A stretch of DNA of 64,000 bases, taken from Ignavibacteriaceae bacterium. GTDB taxonomy: Bacteria > Bacteroidota > Ignavibacteria > Ignavibacteriales > Ignavibacteriaceae. The first letter of the stretch is position 1, and every line of letters begins with the position of its first letter. The stretch is taken from positions 1 to 64,000 of the forward strand of contig JAHBUO010000006.1 of assembly GCA_019638025.1 (NCBI GenBank), in the 5' to 3' direction. The position numbers and the translations under genes are program-made. This document shows, piece by piece, positions 1 to 10,132 of the stretch. The notes beneath the pieces are model-generated. The model was not told the origin of the DNA, ran no database searches, and saw only the letters and a program-made list of their open reading frames with translations.

Positions 1-3000
1 GTCCACTTCTGTTGCGGTTTGCCAATTTAAGGTAACATTTTTGCTTTCAACTTTTGCTGTGAACGAAGTTAGTTCGACAGGGAGGGGTGTGGTGTTTTGA
101 GCCAATAGGCTGTTGTTAATTGTACTAGATATTATTCCAGAAGTTATTGTTAATGAGTTGTTATTTACGATAACGCACATTATTTGACCGGTGGCTCCAT
201 ATTCTAGATCACAGGATACAAAATAATATCCTCCTTCAGTACTAATCTGTCGGGTAAAAGATGAAAAGACTATATTATTTCCTTCGCCCGGGTCTTCTTC
301 AATGGTTGAACCTAATTGCACATCGTTGCTCGAATTAAAATTAACATCCGCACTATACCATAGTTTGAAATTCGAAGCCCCTGTTCGGATTTCATCTAAC
401 CTTACAGTTACTCCTGTAAGTGATGTGCCAGTGTTTGCGGCTGAAAGATGGAACCTACCTATTGCTTGATTGTTTTCTCCTAAAGAAATACTTGGTGAGA
501 ATGAACTACCGTCTGTGAATGTGCAAGAAATTGGTGTTGTTGTAAAACTTACTTGATCACCATAATTTGTCCCTGCTGTATTTGTAGCATAAGCACGTAC
601 ATAATAAGTTGTGCCGGGAATAAGGTCTATAATATTCGATAAAAATGCACCTGTACTTGACTTAGCCCCTAAGTCTACAAATGAAGAATTGCTAATTGTT
701 GGATTTTCATTAGTACTCCAACAAAAACCGTGTGCTGTAGGATTTGGAACTCCTAAATTTGTAACATTTCCATTAAATGTAGCTGTAGTCAGATTTATAT
801 TAGTAACTGCTTGTGTTGTTACTGTCGGCTTGGTATATGTCCAAGTTATTACAACTAAACCATTCCCTCCGTTAAAAGCAAGCCTTTTCCCAACCCCAAC
901 CCCGGTTATATAATTTGGATCAGATGTATTTGGAGGATTTACGTCTACATTTGATCCACCGTTGGTGCCTGTTGTGAGCGTGTAAGAAACTCTATAAGAA
1001 GGGTTAACATATCCGCTACCGCCACCGCCTCCTCGAGCATCATCGAATCCACCCTCACCACCATAATATCCCGCACCGCCGCCACCGCCATCACTTGAGC
1101 CAGAAGTTCTAAAACCGGTAGAAGATCCATTGCCTCCTTGCAATGCTGAACCATCTGCACCTGCAGTACCGGTTCCACCTGCTGTTTGTGTTCCAGCATT
1201 CCCACCGGAACCTCCCCCTGTATTTCCGGTTAAACCACCACCTGCTCCACCAGGCTGATAGCCACCACCACCACCACTCCCGGCAATTATTAATGAATTG
1301 GCATGTGAATATGAATTTAGAAATACACCTGTAACTCCGCCTCCACCTCCTCCGGAAGCATCCCCCATTGTTCCATAACCACCCCCCGGCCATCCTCCCA
1401 GTCCACCATTAGTCGTACCGTAACCTCCTCCTCCGCCAACAACCACCACAAGCGATGTGCCCGGAGCAACATTTAGAACTGCTTCGGCATATCCTCCGGA
1501 ACCACCACTATTTGTAGAGTAATTACCATCTCTTCCGCCTCCGCCTGCACCCCATACTTTTGCGGTTATCTGATTAATTCCGGTAGGAATAGTTAACGTC
1601 TGATTACCCCCAGTATATGTATATACAGTAGTCAACATTGCCAATGTTTGTAAGGTGTTTGGATTTAGTGTATTTGTTGAATTTAAGTGGTTTATCTCAT
1701 CATTCCAATTATTATACTCAAAAACTTGTACTATATAGTCGTTTGCAGGGTTCAGGCTAGTTACTGTTACACTATTTCCTGTCCCTTTATAAACACAATA
1801 CCAACCAGAGGAACCAATTTGGCTACCACTCATAAAGACTGAGTTAGCCGTATAGTTTGTATTATCAAGAGGTTCGGCTGTCCCTGAAGAACTCTGTTTT
1901 ACAAACACAATTCTTCTTTGTCCATTTCCATTAGTCCAGGAAGCTGTAAAACTAATATTAGTTATTTGTGAAAAACTGATATTAGATGCTTGAACTGTTG
2001 GAATAGGTCCGAAATTTGACAAGTATGGGTATCCATTATCGATTGAAAAGTTTATCCCCCAAATAGTTGTAAAATCCCATCCTGAAAAAGTGCTTTGAGT
2101 CTTCATTTCGTTTGTAGTCTTTCCCGTAATCCCAGCAAATCCACCTGAAGTACTAGCCCCGGAAGTTTCCGTATCCCAGAAACAATTAGAAAATGTACCC
2201 GTATTTAAAGCCCCGGCAAAACCTTTGTTTGTTTGTATTGTTGACCCATATTTTACCCAGCCGGTAGAATAACAATTTGATATTATGTTCTGATCGTGAT
2301 TTCCGACGAAGCCGCCAATATTAGTCCCGGAACCGGAGCTTCTTGTTACATTTCCGCGACTGTAACAATTGCTTATAGTGCCAGAAGATGTTTTATTTCC
2401 TACCAACCCTCCCAAGTTGTTCCCGGTACCTGTAACATTTCCTGTACTGTAACTTTGGCTGATATTACTTGCTTGATTTGTACCCACCAAGCCGCCAAGT
2501 TCATTTATCCCATTTACAGATGCCGTGCTGTAGCAGTTACTTATACTACCGCCGTTCTGATAACCAACAAGTCCACCAATCTTCTCACCATAAGTACCTT
2601 GTCCGGTTACAGTTCCACTACTATAACAATTGGTTATATTTTTGGCATTATACCCGATCAGTGCACCTACCCAGTAATTTGCAGTAATATTAACATTTGT
2701 AACACCAAGATTTTGAACAATAGCGTTAGTTCCGCTCATTATTCCAAACAGACCTTGTGAATAATTAGATGAACGGAATATGTACAATCCATCAATCTTA
2801 AAGTTATTTCCATTGTAAGTACCGGTAAAGTAGGCTACATGATTATTACCAATTGGAGACCAGCCGGCAGGTGCTGTATTTCCGGAACCTCCCCAACTTC
2901 GGGTTATTCTCGCATCTATATTAGCATTCTGTTCATAGTTAAAAGCCCACCTGGAACTATTTTCTGCTATCCAAATAAGCTTCGGGAGAGTATTAATCTG

Positions 3001-4128
3001 ATATATTCCTCCCACTTGAGAAGGGGCGGTTGCGTAACTTTGAGTCCATCTAAGAGTAGGGAATCCCAGAAATGTAACTGAACTTGACATTATCCAGTGA
3101 CTGGTAAAATCCCACCCAGAAAAATTGCCTTGAACTTGCATATCTCCAGAATTACGTGGTGTTCCACCAGAGCTTGAATTTTGAGTTGAGGTGGTTGTGT
3201 TCCAATAAGATGCTATGACCCTGTCAGTATAGGTGGAATAACCAATAAGACCTCCTTTATATGAGTAACCATAAACATAACCTGTAGAATAACAATTATA
3301 AACTGTTGTAGATGCCGTTCCGGTATTACCTCCAATCAAGCCCCCAACATAAGAATAATTACCCGGATTTACTTCTCCTGTTGCAAAGCAGTTGGAAATC
3401 ACCCCGGTAGCGCCTAAGTGTAAACCGATAAGTCCACCCCAATAATAACCTGAGCCTGTTCCTATACTAACCTTACCCGTGGCATAACAGAAATTTACAT
3501 CTCCATTGTTATTTAAACCAATAAGACCTCCTGTCCTATCATTGCCTGTTACATTACCTGTGGCATAACTATAACTTACAGTTGATGTGTTAAATCCAAT
3601 GAGACCTCCAACGTAAGAATGACCTATTATATTACAAAAAGAAGAATTACTGCTTACAGAAGATCCTGAATTGCGTCCTATTAATCCTCCAACATAACTT
3701 CCGGTTGGGCAATTGATTGTACCATAAACACTGCAATTTATTACCACCCCATTAGTTTCCACATAACCAAATAAACCAATATAAGCGTCAATTCTATTAC
3801 TAATATATAATCCGCTAATCGTAAAACCCTGTCCATTATATGAACCGGTAAACTGTGTTGTGCCATTACCTATTGGTGTCCAGCCTCGATTGCTATCCCA
3901 GGTATTGATTGCCGGGTCTGCCGTGGCAAAATCGATATCGGCAGTTTGTACATAATACTTATTCCACTGTGCAGAATTTTGGCTAATCCAATACAAATTC
4001 TGCCATGTTGTAATTTGATAAGGATTTCCTGAACTTCCATCACCTACCAAGGGGGCAACGGCAGATTGCCCGTTTAAAAAACTATATAAAAGTATTATTA
4101 AGAAGAGTGATTTGTGTAATGTTTTCAT
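1..4128 (-). CDS. Large secreted GLUG-repeat / glycine-rich surface protein, C-terminus beyond window
   Basis: The reading frame is open from the ATG at 4128 to base 1, so at least 1376 residues are present and the end lies outside the window. A signal peptide (MKTLHKSLFLIILLYSFLNG) comes first. Residues about 25-690 hold two blocks of GLUG repeats (units such as GGLVGYQNGGSISNCYSTG), each opened by a WTPIGN..F.G.YNG unit. A fibronectin-like region follows (about 690-830), then a very Gly-rich domain (about 836-1036). A second Fn3-like domain carries YYVRAYATNTAGTNYG near residue 1180. The last visible residues (LPVELTSFTAKVES...NWQTATE) match the linker before the sorting domain in the two neighbouring genes, so a type IX sorting tail is expected just outside. 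The SD GGAGAG precedes the ATG. Likely a surface adhesin or matrix protein; the ligand is unknown. Confidence 0.85.
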   Translation of the reverse strand, partial: MKTLHKSLFLIILLYSFLNGQSAVAPLVGDGSSGNPYQITTWQNLYWISQNSAQWNKYYVQTADIDFATADPAINTWDSNRGWTPIGNGTTQFTGSYNGQGFTISGLYISNRIDAYIGLFGYVETNGVVINCSVYGTINCPTGSYVGGLIGRNSGSSVSSNSSFCNIIGHSYVGGLIGFNTSTVSYSYATGNVTGNDRTGGLIGLNNNGDVNFCYATGKVSIGTGSGYYWGGLIGLHLGATGVISNCFATGEVNPGNYSYVGGLIGGNTGTASTTVYNCYSTGYVYGYSYKGGLIGYSTYTDRVIASYWNTTTSTQNSSSGGTPRNSGDMQVQGNFSGWDFTSHWIMSSSVTFLGFPTLRWTQSYATAPSQVGGIYQINTLPKLIWIAENSSRWAFNYEQNANIDARITRSWGGSGNTAPAGWSPIGNNHVAYFTGTYNGNNFKIDGLYIFRSSNYSQGLFGIMSGTNAIVQNLGVTNVNITANYWVGALIGYNAKNITNCYSSGTVTGQGTYGEKIGGLVGYQNGGSISNCYSTASVNGINELGGLVGTNQASNISQSYSTGNVTGTGNNLGGLVGNKTSSGTISNCYSRGNVTRSSGSGTNIGGFVGNHDQNIISNCYSTGWVKYGSTIQTNKGFAGALNTGTFSNCFWDTETSGASTSGGFAGITGKTTNEMKTQSTFSGWDFTTIWGINFSIDNGYPYLSNFGPIPTVQASNISFSQITNISFTASWTNGNGQRRIVFVKQSSSGTAEPLDNTNYTANSVFMSGSQIGSSGWYCVYKGTGNSVTVTSLNPANDYIVQVFEYNNWNDEINHLNSTNTLNPNTLQTLAMLTTVYTYTGGNQTLTIPTGINQITAKVWGAGGGGRDGNYSTNSGGSGGYAEAVLNVAPGTSLVVVVGGGGGYGTTNGGLGGWPGGGYGTMGDASGGGGGGVTGVFLNSYSHANSLIIAGSGGGGGYQPGGAGGGLTGNTGGGSGGNAGTQTAGGTGTAGADGSALQGGNGSSTGFRTSGSSDGGGGGAGYYGGEGGFDDARGGGGGSGYVNPSYRVSYTLTTGTNGGSNVDVNPPNTSDPNYITGVGVGKRLAFNGGNGLVVITWTYTKPTVTTQAVTNINLTTATFNGNVTNLGVPNPTAHGFCWSTNENPTISNSSFVDLGAKSSTGAFLSNIIDLIPGTTYYVRAYATNTAGTNYGDQVSFTTTPISCTFTDGSSFSPSISLGENNQAIGRFHLSAANTGTSLTGVTVRLDEIRTGASNFKLWYSADVNFNSSNDVQLGSTIEEDPGEGNNIVFSSFTRQISTEGGYYFVSCDLEYGATGQIMCVIVNNNSLTITSGIISSTINNSLLAQNTTPLPVELTSFTAKVESKNVTLNWQTATEVD

Positions 4129-4180
4129 TTTGTCTCTCCAATCATTCTCGAATCAGCTTTCAATAACTTCCTTGTTAAGC

Positions 4181-4203
4181 AGGGCAACTCGGCGAGTTGC
4201 CCT
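4181..4203. repeat. Perfect 11-bp inverted repeat between the two GLUG genes
   Basis: AGGGCAACTCG and CGAGTTGCCCT form a hairpin 5 bases beyond the stop codon of the 4208 gene on the minus strand. No U tract follows, so it may stabilise or process the mRNA rather than act as a standard intrinsic terminator. The same element recurs at 6876-6898. Confidence 0.7.
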
Positions 4204-4207
4204 ACGG

Positions 4208-6823
4208 TTATTTCATTAAAATAAATTTCTTTGTTGATGTAAATTCATTTGCTGTTATTCTATAAATATATATTCCGGTTGATAATTCACTACCGGTAAA
4301 GTTTACGTTATGATAACCTGCACTCATTTCTTGATTTATAAGTGTTGTAACTTTCTCACCGATTATGTTATAAACTTCAAGTATTACCTTTGAATCTTTC
4401 GGCAAGCCGAATTTAATTGTTGTACTCGGATTAAACGGATTCGGGTAATTTTGATAAAGAGTATATTCAGTAGGAATATTTTCAATTTCAATTTCAACTG
4501 ATTCACTATAAGTAAAACTGCCATCGTTATCAATTTGTTTTAATCTGTATGAGTATTTACCGAAGGAAAGTGATTCATCAGTAAAAGAATATGTTTTTGG
4601 AGAATTACTGTTTCCGTTTCCATTAACAAAAGCAATCTTTTCCCAATTCTCATTATTTGAGATGCGTTCAATTTCAAAGCCATGATTGTTTTGTTCGGTC
4701 GCGGTTTGCCAGTTGAGGACTACCTTGTTTTTATTTACGCTTGCTGTAAAAGATGTTAGATCTACAGGTAAAGGACTTTCATCAGGATATTGCCAAGTTA
4801 AGAATGGATAGTTATTGTTTCTTGTTTCATTAATATTCCAAATTTCATCTGTACCATTACCACTTTCACCGTAAAAATCCCAACCGGCATCGGTAAAGGT
4901 TGAAGCAGTTTTCAACTCTTCTGAAGTTTTTCCGGTTCCGGCGCCACTGGTAGCTCTTCCTGATGTTTGCGTATCCCAAAATGAATTGGTTACTCCTCCG
5001 CTATTATATACACCCACAAGTCCCCCTAAATTGGAACCTCCCGTAACGCTACCAATTGAAAAACAATTTTGAATATTTCCATTCGTATTGATTCCTACAA
5101 ATCCACCAATACTCTGAAGACCCGTAACTTGGGCAGTGCTGTAAGAATTAGATATTGTTCCCCAAGAAGAAAGTCCGACAATACCGCCACCTGCAATAAA
5201 GGTAGCATTAACTGATCCTGAAACGTAGCTTTTTGTAACCGAGCCACCCCAAAGATAGCCAACTAATATTCCACAATACTGATAACCGGTAATATTTGCG
5301 TTAATAACTCCAAGCTTTATAACTGTACCACCATGCAGTAACCCGAATAAAGCTTGCGCAGCCCCAACCGATGTACGATTAATATATAAATTTGAAATTG
5401 TATATTCGCCGCCATTGTAAGTTCCGGAGTAACTAGTATAATCGCTTCCATTCACAAATCGTCCAATCGGGGTCCATCCTTTTTGATAATCCCAACCGCA
5501 AGTCCACCAAGCGTTTACATTACCCGTTTGAGTATATGAGGTAGCCCAACGACTGCTGTTTTCAGCAACATAAACAAGGTTATTCAGTCCGGCAATTTGA
5601 TTGCTCGTAGGTTCAGTAGAATAGCCTTTTGCCCATTCGAGTGTAGGATATCCATCGTAAGTAATTGACGATGACATTTTCCATGTATTTGTAAAATCCC
5701 AACTTGTGAAACTCCCCTGAACTTTCATATTGGCAGTAGTGAGTCCTGTGCCTGCACCTCCGGCACTTGAAGCTTGTGTTGAACGTTGCGTATCCCAATA
5801 ACAGTTAGTTATTGTAGGACTAACCGAGGAGGCATAGTTGGTTGCAAATCTTCCTATAAAACCTCCAATATCTGTACTTGTGCCAGTTTGAGATACAACT
5901 CCGATTGAATAGCAATTCCTAATTGTTTTTGTATATCCATTATATTCTGTTCTTTTAGTACCAATAAAACCGCCTATTCCGTTTCGCCATTCCGTGCCAT
6001 TATTATTAGTTCCTCCCGACACATTTCCTGTTGCAAAGCACTCTTCAATTAAAGTATTATTTCCATTTGAATTAATACCTCCGATAAATCCACCGGTGTT
6101 GCCCTGGTTGCTTGCTGAGTTAATAACATTTGCAGTAGAAAAGGATTTTTGTACAGTTCCGCTATTCAAATATCCAAGCAATCCCCCAACGTTGCGCAAG
6201 CCCTGACCTGTTACACTTCCGGATGATGAACAATTAGTAATAGTTGGAGTTCCGCTTGCAATTATTCCAATCAATCCTCCGGTATCTGCAAAAGAATCTA
6301 ATGTTGTTTTTGACGATGTTACAGTTGAGTTTGAATGACAATTGGTAATTGAAACATTAGAGTTTGTTATATTTCCTACTAAAGCGCCAACCGAATTAGC
6401 ACCGGAAATTGTCCCCTGAATAAATAAATTTGCTATTGTTGCAGATCCATTTCCGGTTATGTAGCCAAACAAACCTATATATTGCTCAGACCCTCTGCTG
6501 ATATACAATCCTTTAATCACATAACCCTGCCCATTATAGCTACCGGTAAAAGCAGTGGAAGCATTCCCTATCGGTGTCCAACCAGCTCCACTTGCCCAAG
6601 TATTTATTGCCGGGTCTGCCGTGGTAAAATCAATATCGGCGGTTTGTATATAATACTTATTCCACTGTGCAGAGTTTTGGCTAATCCAATACAAATTCTG
6701 CCATGTTGCAATTCGGTAAGGATCGCCTGAGGTGCCACTGCCTGCAGGGGCAACGGCAGTTTGCCCGTTTAAAAAACTATATAAAAGTATTATTAAGAAG
6801 AGTGATTTGTGTAATGTTTTCAT
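4208..6823 (-). CDS. Secreted GLUG-repeat protein with type IX sorting domain
   Basis: This 871-residue protein is a shorter paralogue of the gene before it on the map; the signal peptide starts with the same 20 residues. Two blocks of GLUG repeats follow (GGLLGYLNSG, GGFVGINTNG, each with an NCYS or NCFS strand). Then comes the LPVDLTSFTASV linker and a C-terminal sorting domain that starts at YQNYPNPFNPSTTIKF and ends TSTKKFILMK. Export by Sec and then the type IX machine is expected, with surface attachment or release. There is no Fn3 or Gly-rich insert, unlike the longer paralogue. SD GGAGAG precedes the ATG. The function is probably adhesion; no enzyme domain is visible. Confidence 0.88.
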   Translation of the reverse strand: MKTLHKSLFLIILLYSFLNGQTAVAPAGSGTSGDPYRIATWQNLYWISQNSAQWNKYYIQTADIDFTTADPAINTWASGAGWTPIGNASTAFTGSYNGQGYVIKGLYISRGSEQYIGLFGYITGNGSATIANLFIQGTISGANSVGALVGNITNSNVSITNCHSNSTVTSSKTTLDSFADTGGLIGIIASGTPTITNCSSSGSVTGQGLRNVGGLLGYLNSGTVQKSFSTANVINSASNQGNTGGFIGGINSNGNNTLIEECFATGNVSGGTNNNGTEWRNGIGGFIGTKRTEYNGYTKTIRNCYSIGVVSQTGTSTDIGGFIGRFATNYASSVSPTITNCYWDTQRSTQASSAGGAGTGLTTANMKVQGSFTSWDFTNTWKMSSSITYDGYPTLEWAKGYSTEPTSNQIAGLNNLVYVAENSSRWATSYTQTGNVNAWWTCGWDYQKGWTPIGRFVNGSDYTSYSGTYNGGEYTISNLYINRTSVGAAQALFGLLHGGTVIKLGVINANITGYQYCGILVGYLWGGSVTKSYVSGSVNATFIAGGGIVGLSSWGTISNSYSTAQVTGLQSIGGFVGINTNGNIQNCFSIGSVTGGSNLGGLVGVYNSGGVTNSFWDTQTSGRATSGAGTGKTSEELKTASTFTDAGWDFYGESGNGTDEIWNINETRNNNYPFLTWQYPDESPLPVDLTSFTASVNKNKVVLNWQTATEQNNHGFEIERISNNENWEKIAFVNGNGNSNSPKTYSFTDESLSFGKYSYRLKQIDNDGSFTYSESVEIEIENIPTEYTLYQNYPNPFNPSTTIKFGLPKDSKVILEVYNIIGEKVTTLINQEMSAGYHNVNFTGSELSTGIYIYRITANEFTSTKKFILMK

Positions 6824-6935
6824 TTTGTCTCTCCAATCATTCTCGAATCAGCTTTCAATAACTTCCTTGTTAAGCAAGGCAACTCGGCGAGTTGCCCTAC
6901 GGTTATTTCATTAAAATAAATTTCTTTGTTGATGT
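6735..6935. repeat. Second copy of the promoter-proximal/spacer duplication (first copy 4040-4240)
   Basis: The 5' end of the 6823 gene, its 79-base upstream spacer and the 3' end of the gene before it match the equivalent region at 4040-4240 almost base for base, at a constant offset of 2695. The hairpin in this copy (6876-6898) has one mismatch compared with the other. This is the footprint of tandem duplication of a whole sorting-domain gene unit. Confidence 0.85.
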
Positions 6936-9845
6936 GAATTCATTTGCTGTTAATCTATAGATATATATTCCGGTTGCTAACCCGGTCGCCGTAAAGTTTA
7001 TATTATGATAACCTGCACTCATCTCTTGATTTATAAGTGTTGTAACTTTCTCACCGATTATGTTATAAACTTCAAGCACTACCTTTGAATCTTTAGGTAA
7101 ACCGAATTTAATTGTTGTACTTGGATTAAACGGATTCGGGTAGTTTTGGAATAACACATAATCAGTCGGGATGTTAGCAACTTCAATCTCAACTTCATTA
7201 CTGTACGAGTATTTCCCGTCATTGTCGATTTGCTTAAGTCGATATTTAATTAAACCTGAGAGGGGAGAATTGTCAACAAATGAATAATCTCTAAGTGAAT
7301 TGCTGTTACCGTGTCCTTCAACAAAGCCGATTGTTTTCCATTCCATATTCTGACTGGCTACAGCTGACCTCTCAACTTCAAATCCATGATTATTTTGTTC
7401 AGTTGCTGTTTGCCAGTTTAAGGTAACATTTTTGCTTACAACTTTAGCTGTGAATGAAGTTAGTTCTACCGGAAGAGGCACTGCATTCTCAAAAGCTCCC
7501 ATTGTTGGATATGATAAATCGCGTAACTCACCTGCATAATCAATAGTGGTACCTGTTTCTGTTACAGCAATTATGGTTCTATTGGAAGTCTGATAATTTG
7601 CTGCAGTAGTTCCACCGGCACTTGAAAATTCAGGATCAACATTTTTACTGTTTGCATCATTGCTGGTTATTAATGGCAATGAAGTTACATTTGCGCTGTT
7701 ATATCTACCAAGTACCCCCCCGATTCCGGATACAAAATAGTCATTATAATCAAGAGTAAGGTTAGTATTTACAGCGTAATTAAACCATGCTGTGTAATGT
7801 GAACCCGATGCACTTCCTCCATTCGATCTTGCATTAACTAAAATATTGTTCCTAAAATTTCGAGTATTAGTTGAAGCGTTGCTATAGAGTGCATAGCTGT
7901 TTGATGCACCGGCTGTTGGGTTTCCACTTAAATAAACCGTATTGAAATAGAGATTATTATTGTTACTTGCAGCTCCGGTCTCATAAATACCATATAAGGT
8001 GGTCTGAGTATTCCCCCCGAGGGAAATTATATTGTTGGAATAAGTGGTTACACCTGCATTTATCCGAATACCATAAACTGATGCATTTGTCGTGGAAGCA
8101 TCCACGCTCAAACTATGAATAAAATTACGGGAGACTGTGCTGGCGGTTGTTGGACCGCTATAATATAACCCGGTTACTGTCCCGGCAAAATCAGCTCGTG
8201 TGTTTGAAATGTTATATATCACATTCTCGGAGATATTTTGAGTACCACCCGTGTAATTGAAAACAATACCAGCAGCCGAAGCTTCATTTGTACTATAATT
8301 ATTAGCATTGGAAATACTCAAATCATGTATGGTATTGTTTGTTACTGTATTAGAACCTTGGGTAATCAAAATTCCATTAATCACACCGGTTGTTGTTGTA
8401 GTGCTGTGTGTTGTTGCATTTCGAATATTAGCAATAGTATTATTCGAGAAAGTTAATGAGCCCGTTCCGCCGCTTATAATACCATAAACTTTTTGGGGGC
8501 TGCTTATCGCAGTATTGCTAGCATTTATACTGTTCGAAGTTGAAGTACTTCCTATGGTATTATTACTTATTGTTGTAGTACCGGAACCTGATTTATAAAT
8601 TGCAAAAAAAAGGATGCCCATATTTGTCGAAGTTGATGTAGTAGTAATAGAAGCTATAGTATTATTTTGACAATCCACCAATGCTGAATTTGATGATAAA
8701 AATATACCATAAAAATATGGACTGGCATTTCCATAAGTAAATGTAATAGAACCGGTGCCGGTTTGGGCTCCAATAATGTTTCCGCTGCTTGTCCCGAAAT
8801 CCACTCTACCGGAGTTTATGTAAATTCCATACCAGTATGCGCCACTTGAATTTGCCCAGCTGATATTACTGATCTTATTCCCCTGAACATTGCTTGCAGT
8901 ACTCGTTCCCAAGTTTAGATAAATTGCATAAAAAACATTGTCTCGAGCGTTAGTTTTCGTCCATGGGCTCCCCGAACATTCTGGCTCACTCCCTCCAATA
9001 AAATTATCCGAGATTGTGAAATTATTGCCGGAAGTGTTATCTATATTGAGGATATAGTAAGTCACATTTGCGGTTGTTGGGACAAACGATGCGGTTTCAT
9101 AAAAACTATTTCCGGTGATAGTCCATGCTGTTGTAAAAGATCTTAAATAAATCCCAAACGAAGCCGCTCCATGAATCAAGAAATTAAATATGTTATTATC
9201 AGAAATAGTATTGCCGGTATTCTCTTTTCCACTAGTACCGAAGGAAGAGATAACTCTGTTTGGCCTGTTTTCCCCAGCACGGGTTATATTATTGCTTGAA
9301 ATAGTATTATTATTATTACCAGTCAGCCCTGAAGATGTGCTGAAATCAATAATTCCGTAAATTCCTAAACCGGAACCTTGTATGGTACATTTTCTAATTG
9401 TATTTGAACTTGCTCCGTTAATAAAACGAATTGTTGAAGCAGACGTGCCGGTATTTGTGTTGCTGATTATTAAGCCATTTCCATCGGTATTCAACCCATC
9501 TATGGTTATATTGCCCGCCCCATTCAGGTCAATCAAAGTCCCGTTATAGCTCCCGCTAATTGTTCTTGCCGCACCGCCCGAAGGGGAAATGCTAACTGAT
9601 GTATAACTTGCGCTTCCACTACCACTGGCATTTAATGCCCAAGTGTTATTATCTGTAAAATTGCCGGTAATCGAAATTGTTATATCACCTTGATGTGTGC
9701 CTGCATTGATTGCCGCAAATGCAAGTCTTAAATTAGTGTAAGTTGTAGGTCCTAATGTTCCGGCTGTAGCAGTTACACTTACTTGCGAAACGCCAATAAA
9801 ATTAACTAAAAACACTATGGCAATTGCAAAAAAAAGGTTTTTCAT
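6903..9845 (-). CDS. Secreted parallel beta-helix protein with type IX sorting domain
   Basis: The protein is 980 residues. A signal peptide (MKNLFFAIAIVFLVNFIGVS) is followed by about 700 residues of short Asn/Ser/Thr-rich repeats of the type NNTIS..NI..I. and YGIY, the pattern of a right-handed parallel beta-helix with stacked Asn ladders. The linker LPVELTSFTAKVVSKNVTLN and the sorting domain (YPNPFNPSTTIKFGLPKDSK to ILMK) close it. The sorting domain is nearly identical to that of the 4208 gene, while the body is unrelated, so this is domain sharing. The SD AAGGAG lies just before the ATG. Beta-helix proteins of this kind include adhesins and polysaccharide-binding proteins; no lyase residues could be assigned. 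Confidence 0.85.
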   Translation of the reverse strand: MKNLFFAIAIVFLVNFIGVSQVSVTATAGTLGPTTYTNLRLAFAAINAGTHQGDITISITGNFTDNNTWALNASGSGSASYTSVSISPSGGAARTISGSYNGTLIDLNGAGNITIDGLNTDGNGLIISNTNTGTSASTIRFINGASSNTIRKCTIQGSGLGIYGIIDFSTSSGLTGNNNNTISSNNITRAGENRPNRVISSFGTSGKENTGNTISDNNIFNFLIHGAASFGIYLRSFTTAWTITGNSFYETASFVPTTANVTYYILNIDNTSGNNFTISDNFIGGSEPECSGSPWTKTNARDNVFYAIYLNLGTSTASNVQGNKISNISWANSSGAYWYGIYINSGRVDFGTSSGNIIGAQTGTGSITFTYGNASPYFYGIFLSSNSALVDCQNNTIASITTTSTSTNMGILFFAIYKSGSGTTTISNNTIGSTSTSNSINASNTAISSPQKVYGIISGGTGSLTFSNNTIANIRNATTHSTTTTTGVINGILITQGSNTVTNNTIHDLSISNANNYSTNEASAAGIVFNYTGGTQNISENVIYNISNTRADFAGTVTGLYYSGPTTASTVSRNFIHSLSVDASTTNASVYGIRINAGVTTYSNNIISLGGNTQTTLYGIYETGAASNNNNLYFNTVYLSGNPTAGASNSYALYSNASTNTRNFRNNILVNARSNGGSASGSHYTAWFNYAVNTNLTLDYNDYFVSGIGGVLGRYNSANVTSLPLITSNDANSKNVDPEFSSAGGTTAANYQTSNRTIIAVTETGTTIDYAGELRDLSYPTMGAFENAVPLPVELTSFTAKVVSKNVTLNWQTATEQNNHGFEVERSAVASQNMEWKTIGFVEGHGNSNSLRDYSFVDNSPLSGLIKYRLKQIDNDGKYSYSNEVEIEVANIPTDYVLFQNYPNPFNPSTTIKFGLPKDSKVVLEVYNIIGEKVTTLINQEMSAGYHNINFTATGLATGIYIYRLTANEFTSTKKFILMK

Positions 9846-9871
9846 TTTGTACTCCTTAATTATTTATTATT

Positions 9872-10132
9872 TCATAATCTCATTAAAAAGACCGATAGAT
9901 TTTCTTTAGCATTAATCGGTAGTTTTTTTCTTAATCTGTATCGGGTTGTTTCAATTGCACGTAAGGTGCTGTATGTCATTTCGGCAATTTGTGGATTTGT
10001 ATAGCCTGCCCGCAATAGGCAACAGACCTTAAACTCTGACATTGTTAGTCCGGGGAAATTCTTGGATATTGAGTTTACAAATTCCCCATGCTGTGTATTA
10101 AATTGTTCGAAAAAATCTTTCCAGTATTTCAT
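9872..10132 (-). CDS. Small LuxR/GerE-type HTH protein, resembling the C-terminus of TPR-LuxR regulators
   Basis: This 86-residue protein is made of a W.DFFEQFN..H..F short helix and a GerE-type HTH (FPGLTMSEFKVCCLLRAGYT, then NPQIAEM and RYRLRKKL). Large Bacteroidota regulators with TPR repeats end in exactly this W..FF..F...H plus HTH arrangement, so it looks like that C-terminal part standing alone. An in-frame TAA at 10136-10138 prevents extension upstream. The SD is weak. It lies 26 bases before the beta-helix gene on the same strand and could be co-transcribed with it. It may be a real mini-regulator or a remnant. Confidence 0.7.
   Translation of the reverse strand: MKYWKDFFEQFNTQHGEFVNSISKNFPGLTMSEFKVCCLLRAGYTNPQIAEMTYSTLRAIETTRYRLRKKLPINAKENLSVFLMRL

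Noticed and set aside
611..3081. Several plus-strand and other-frame open frames over the left 3 kb
   Set aside because: They lie antisense or out of frame to the long minus-strand GLUG gene, whose frame is open for all of 1-4128, and they have low-complexity composition.
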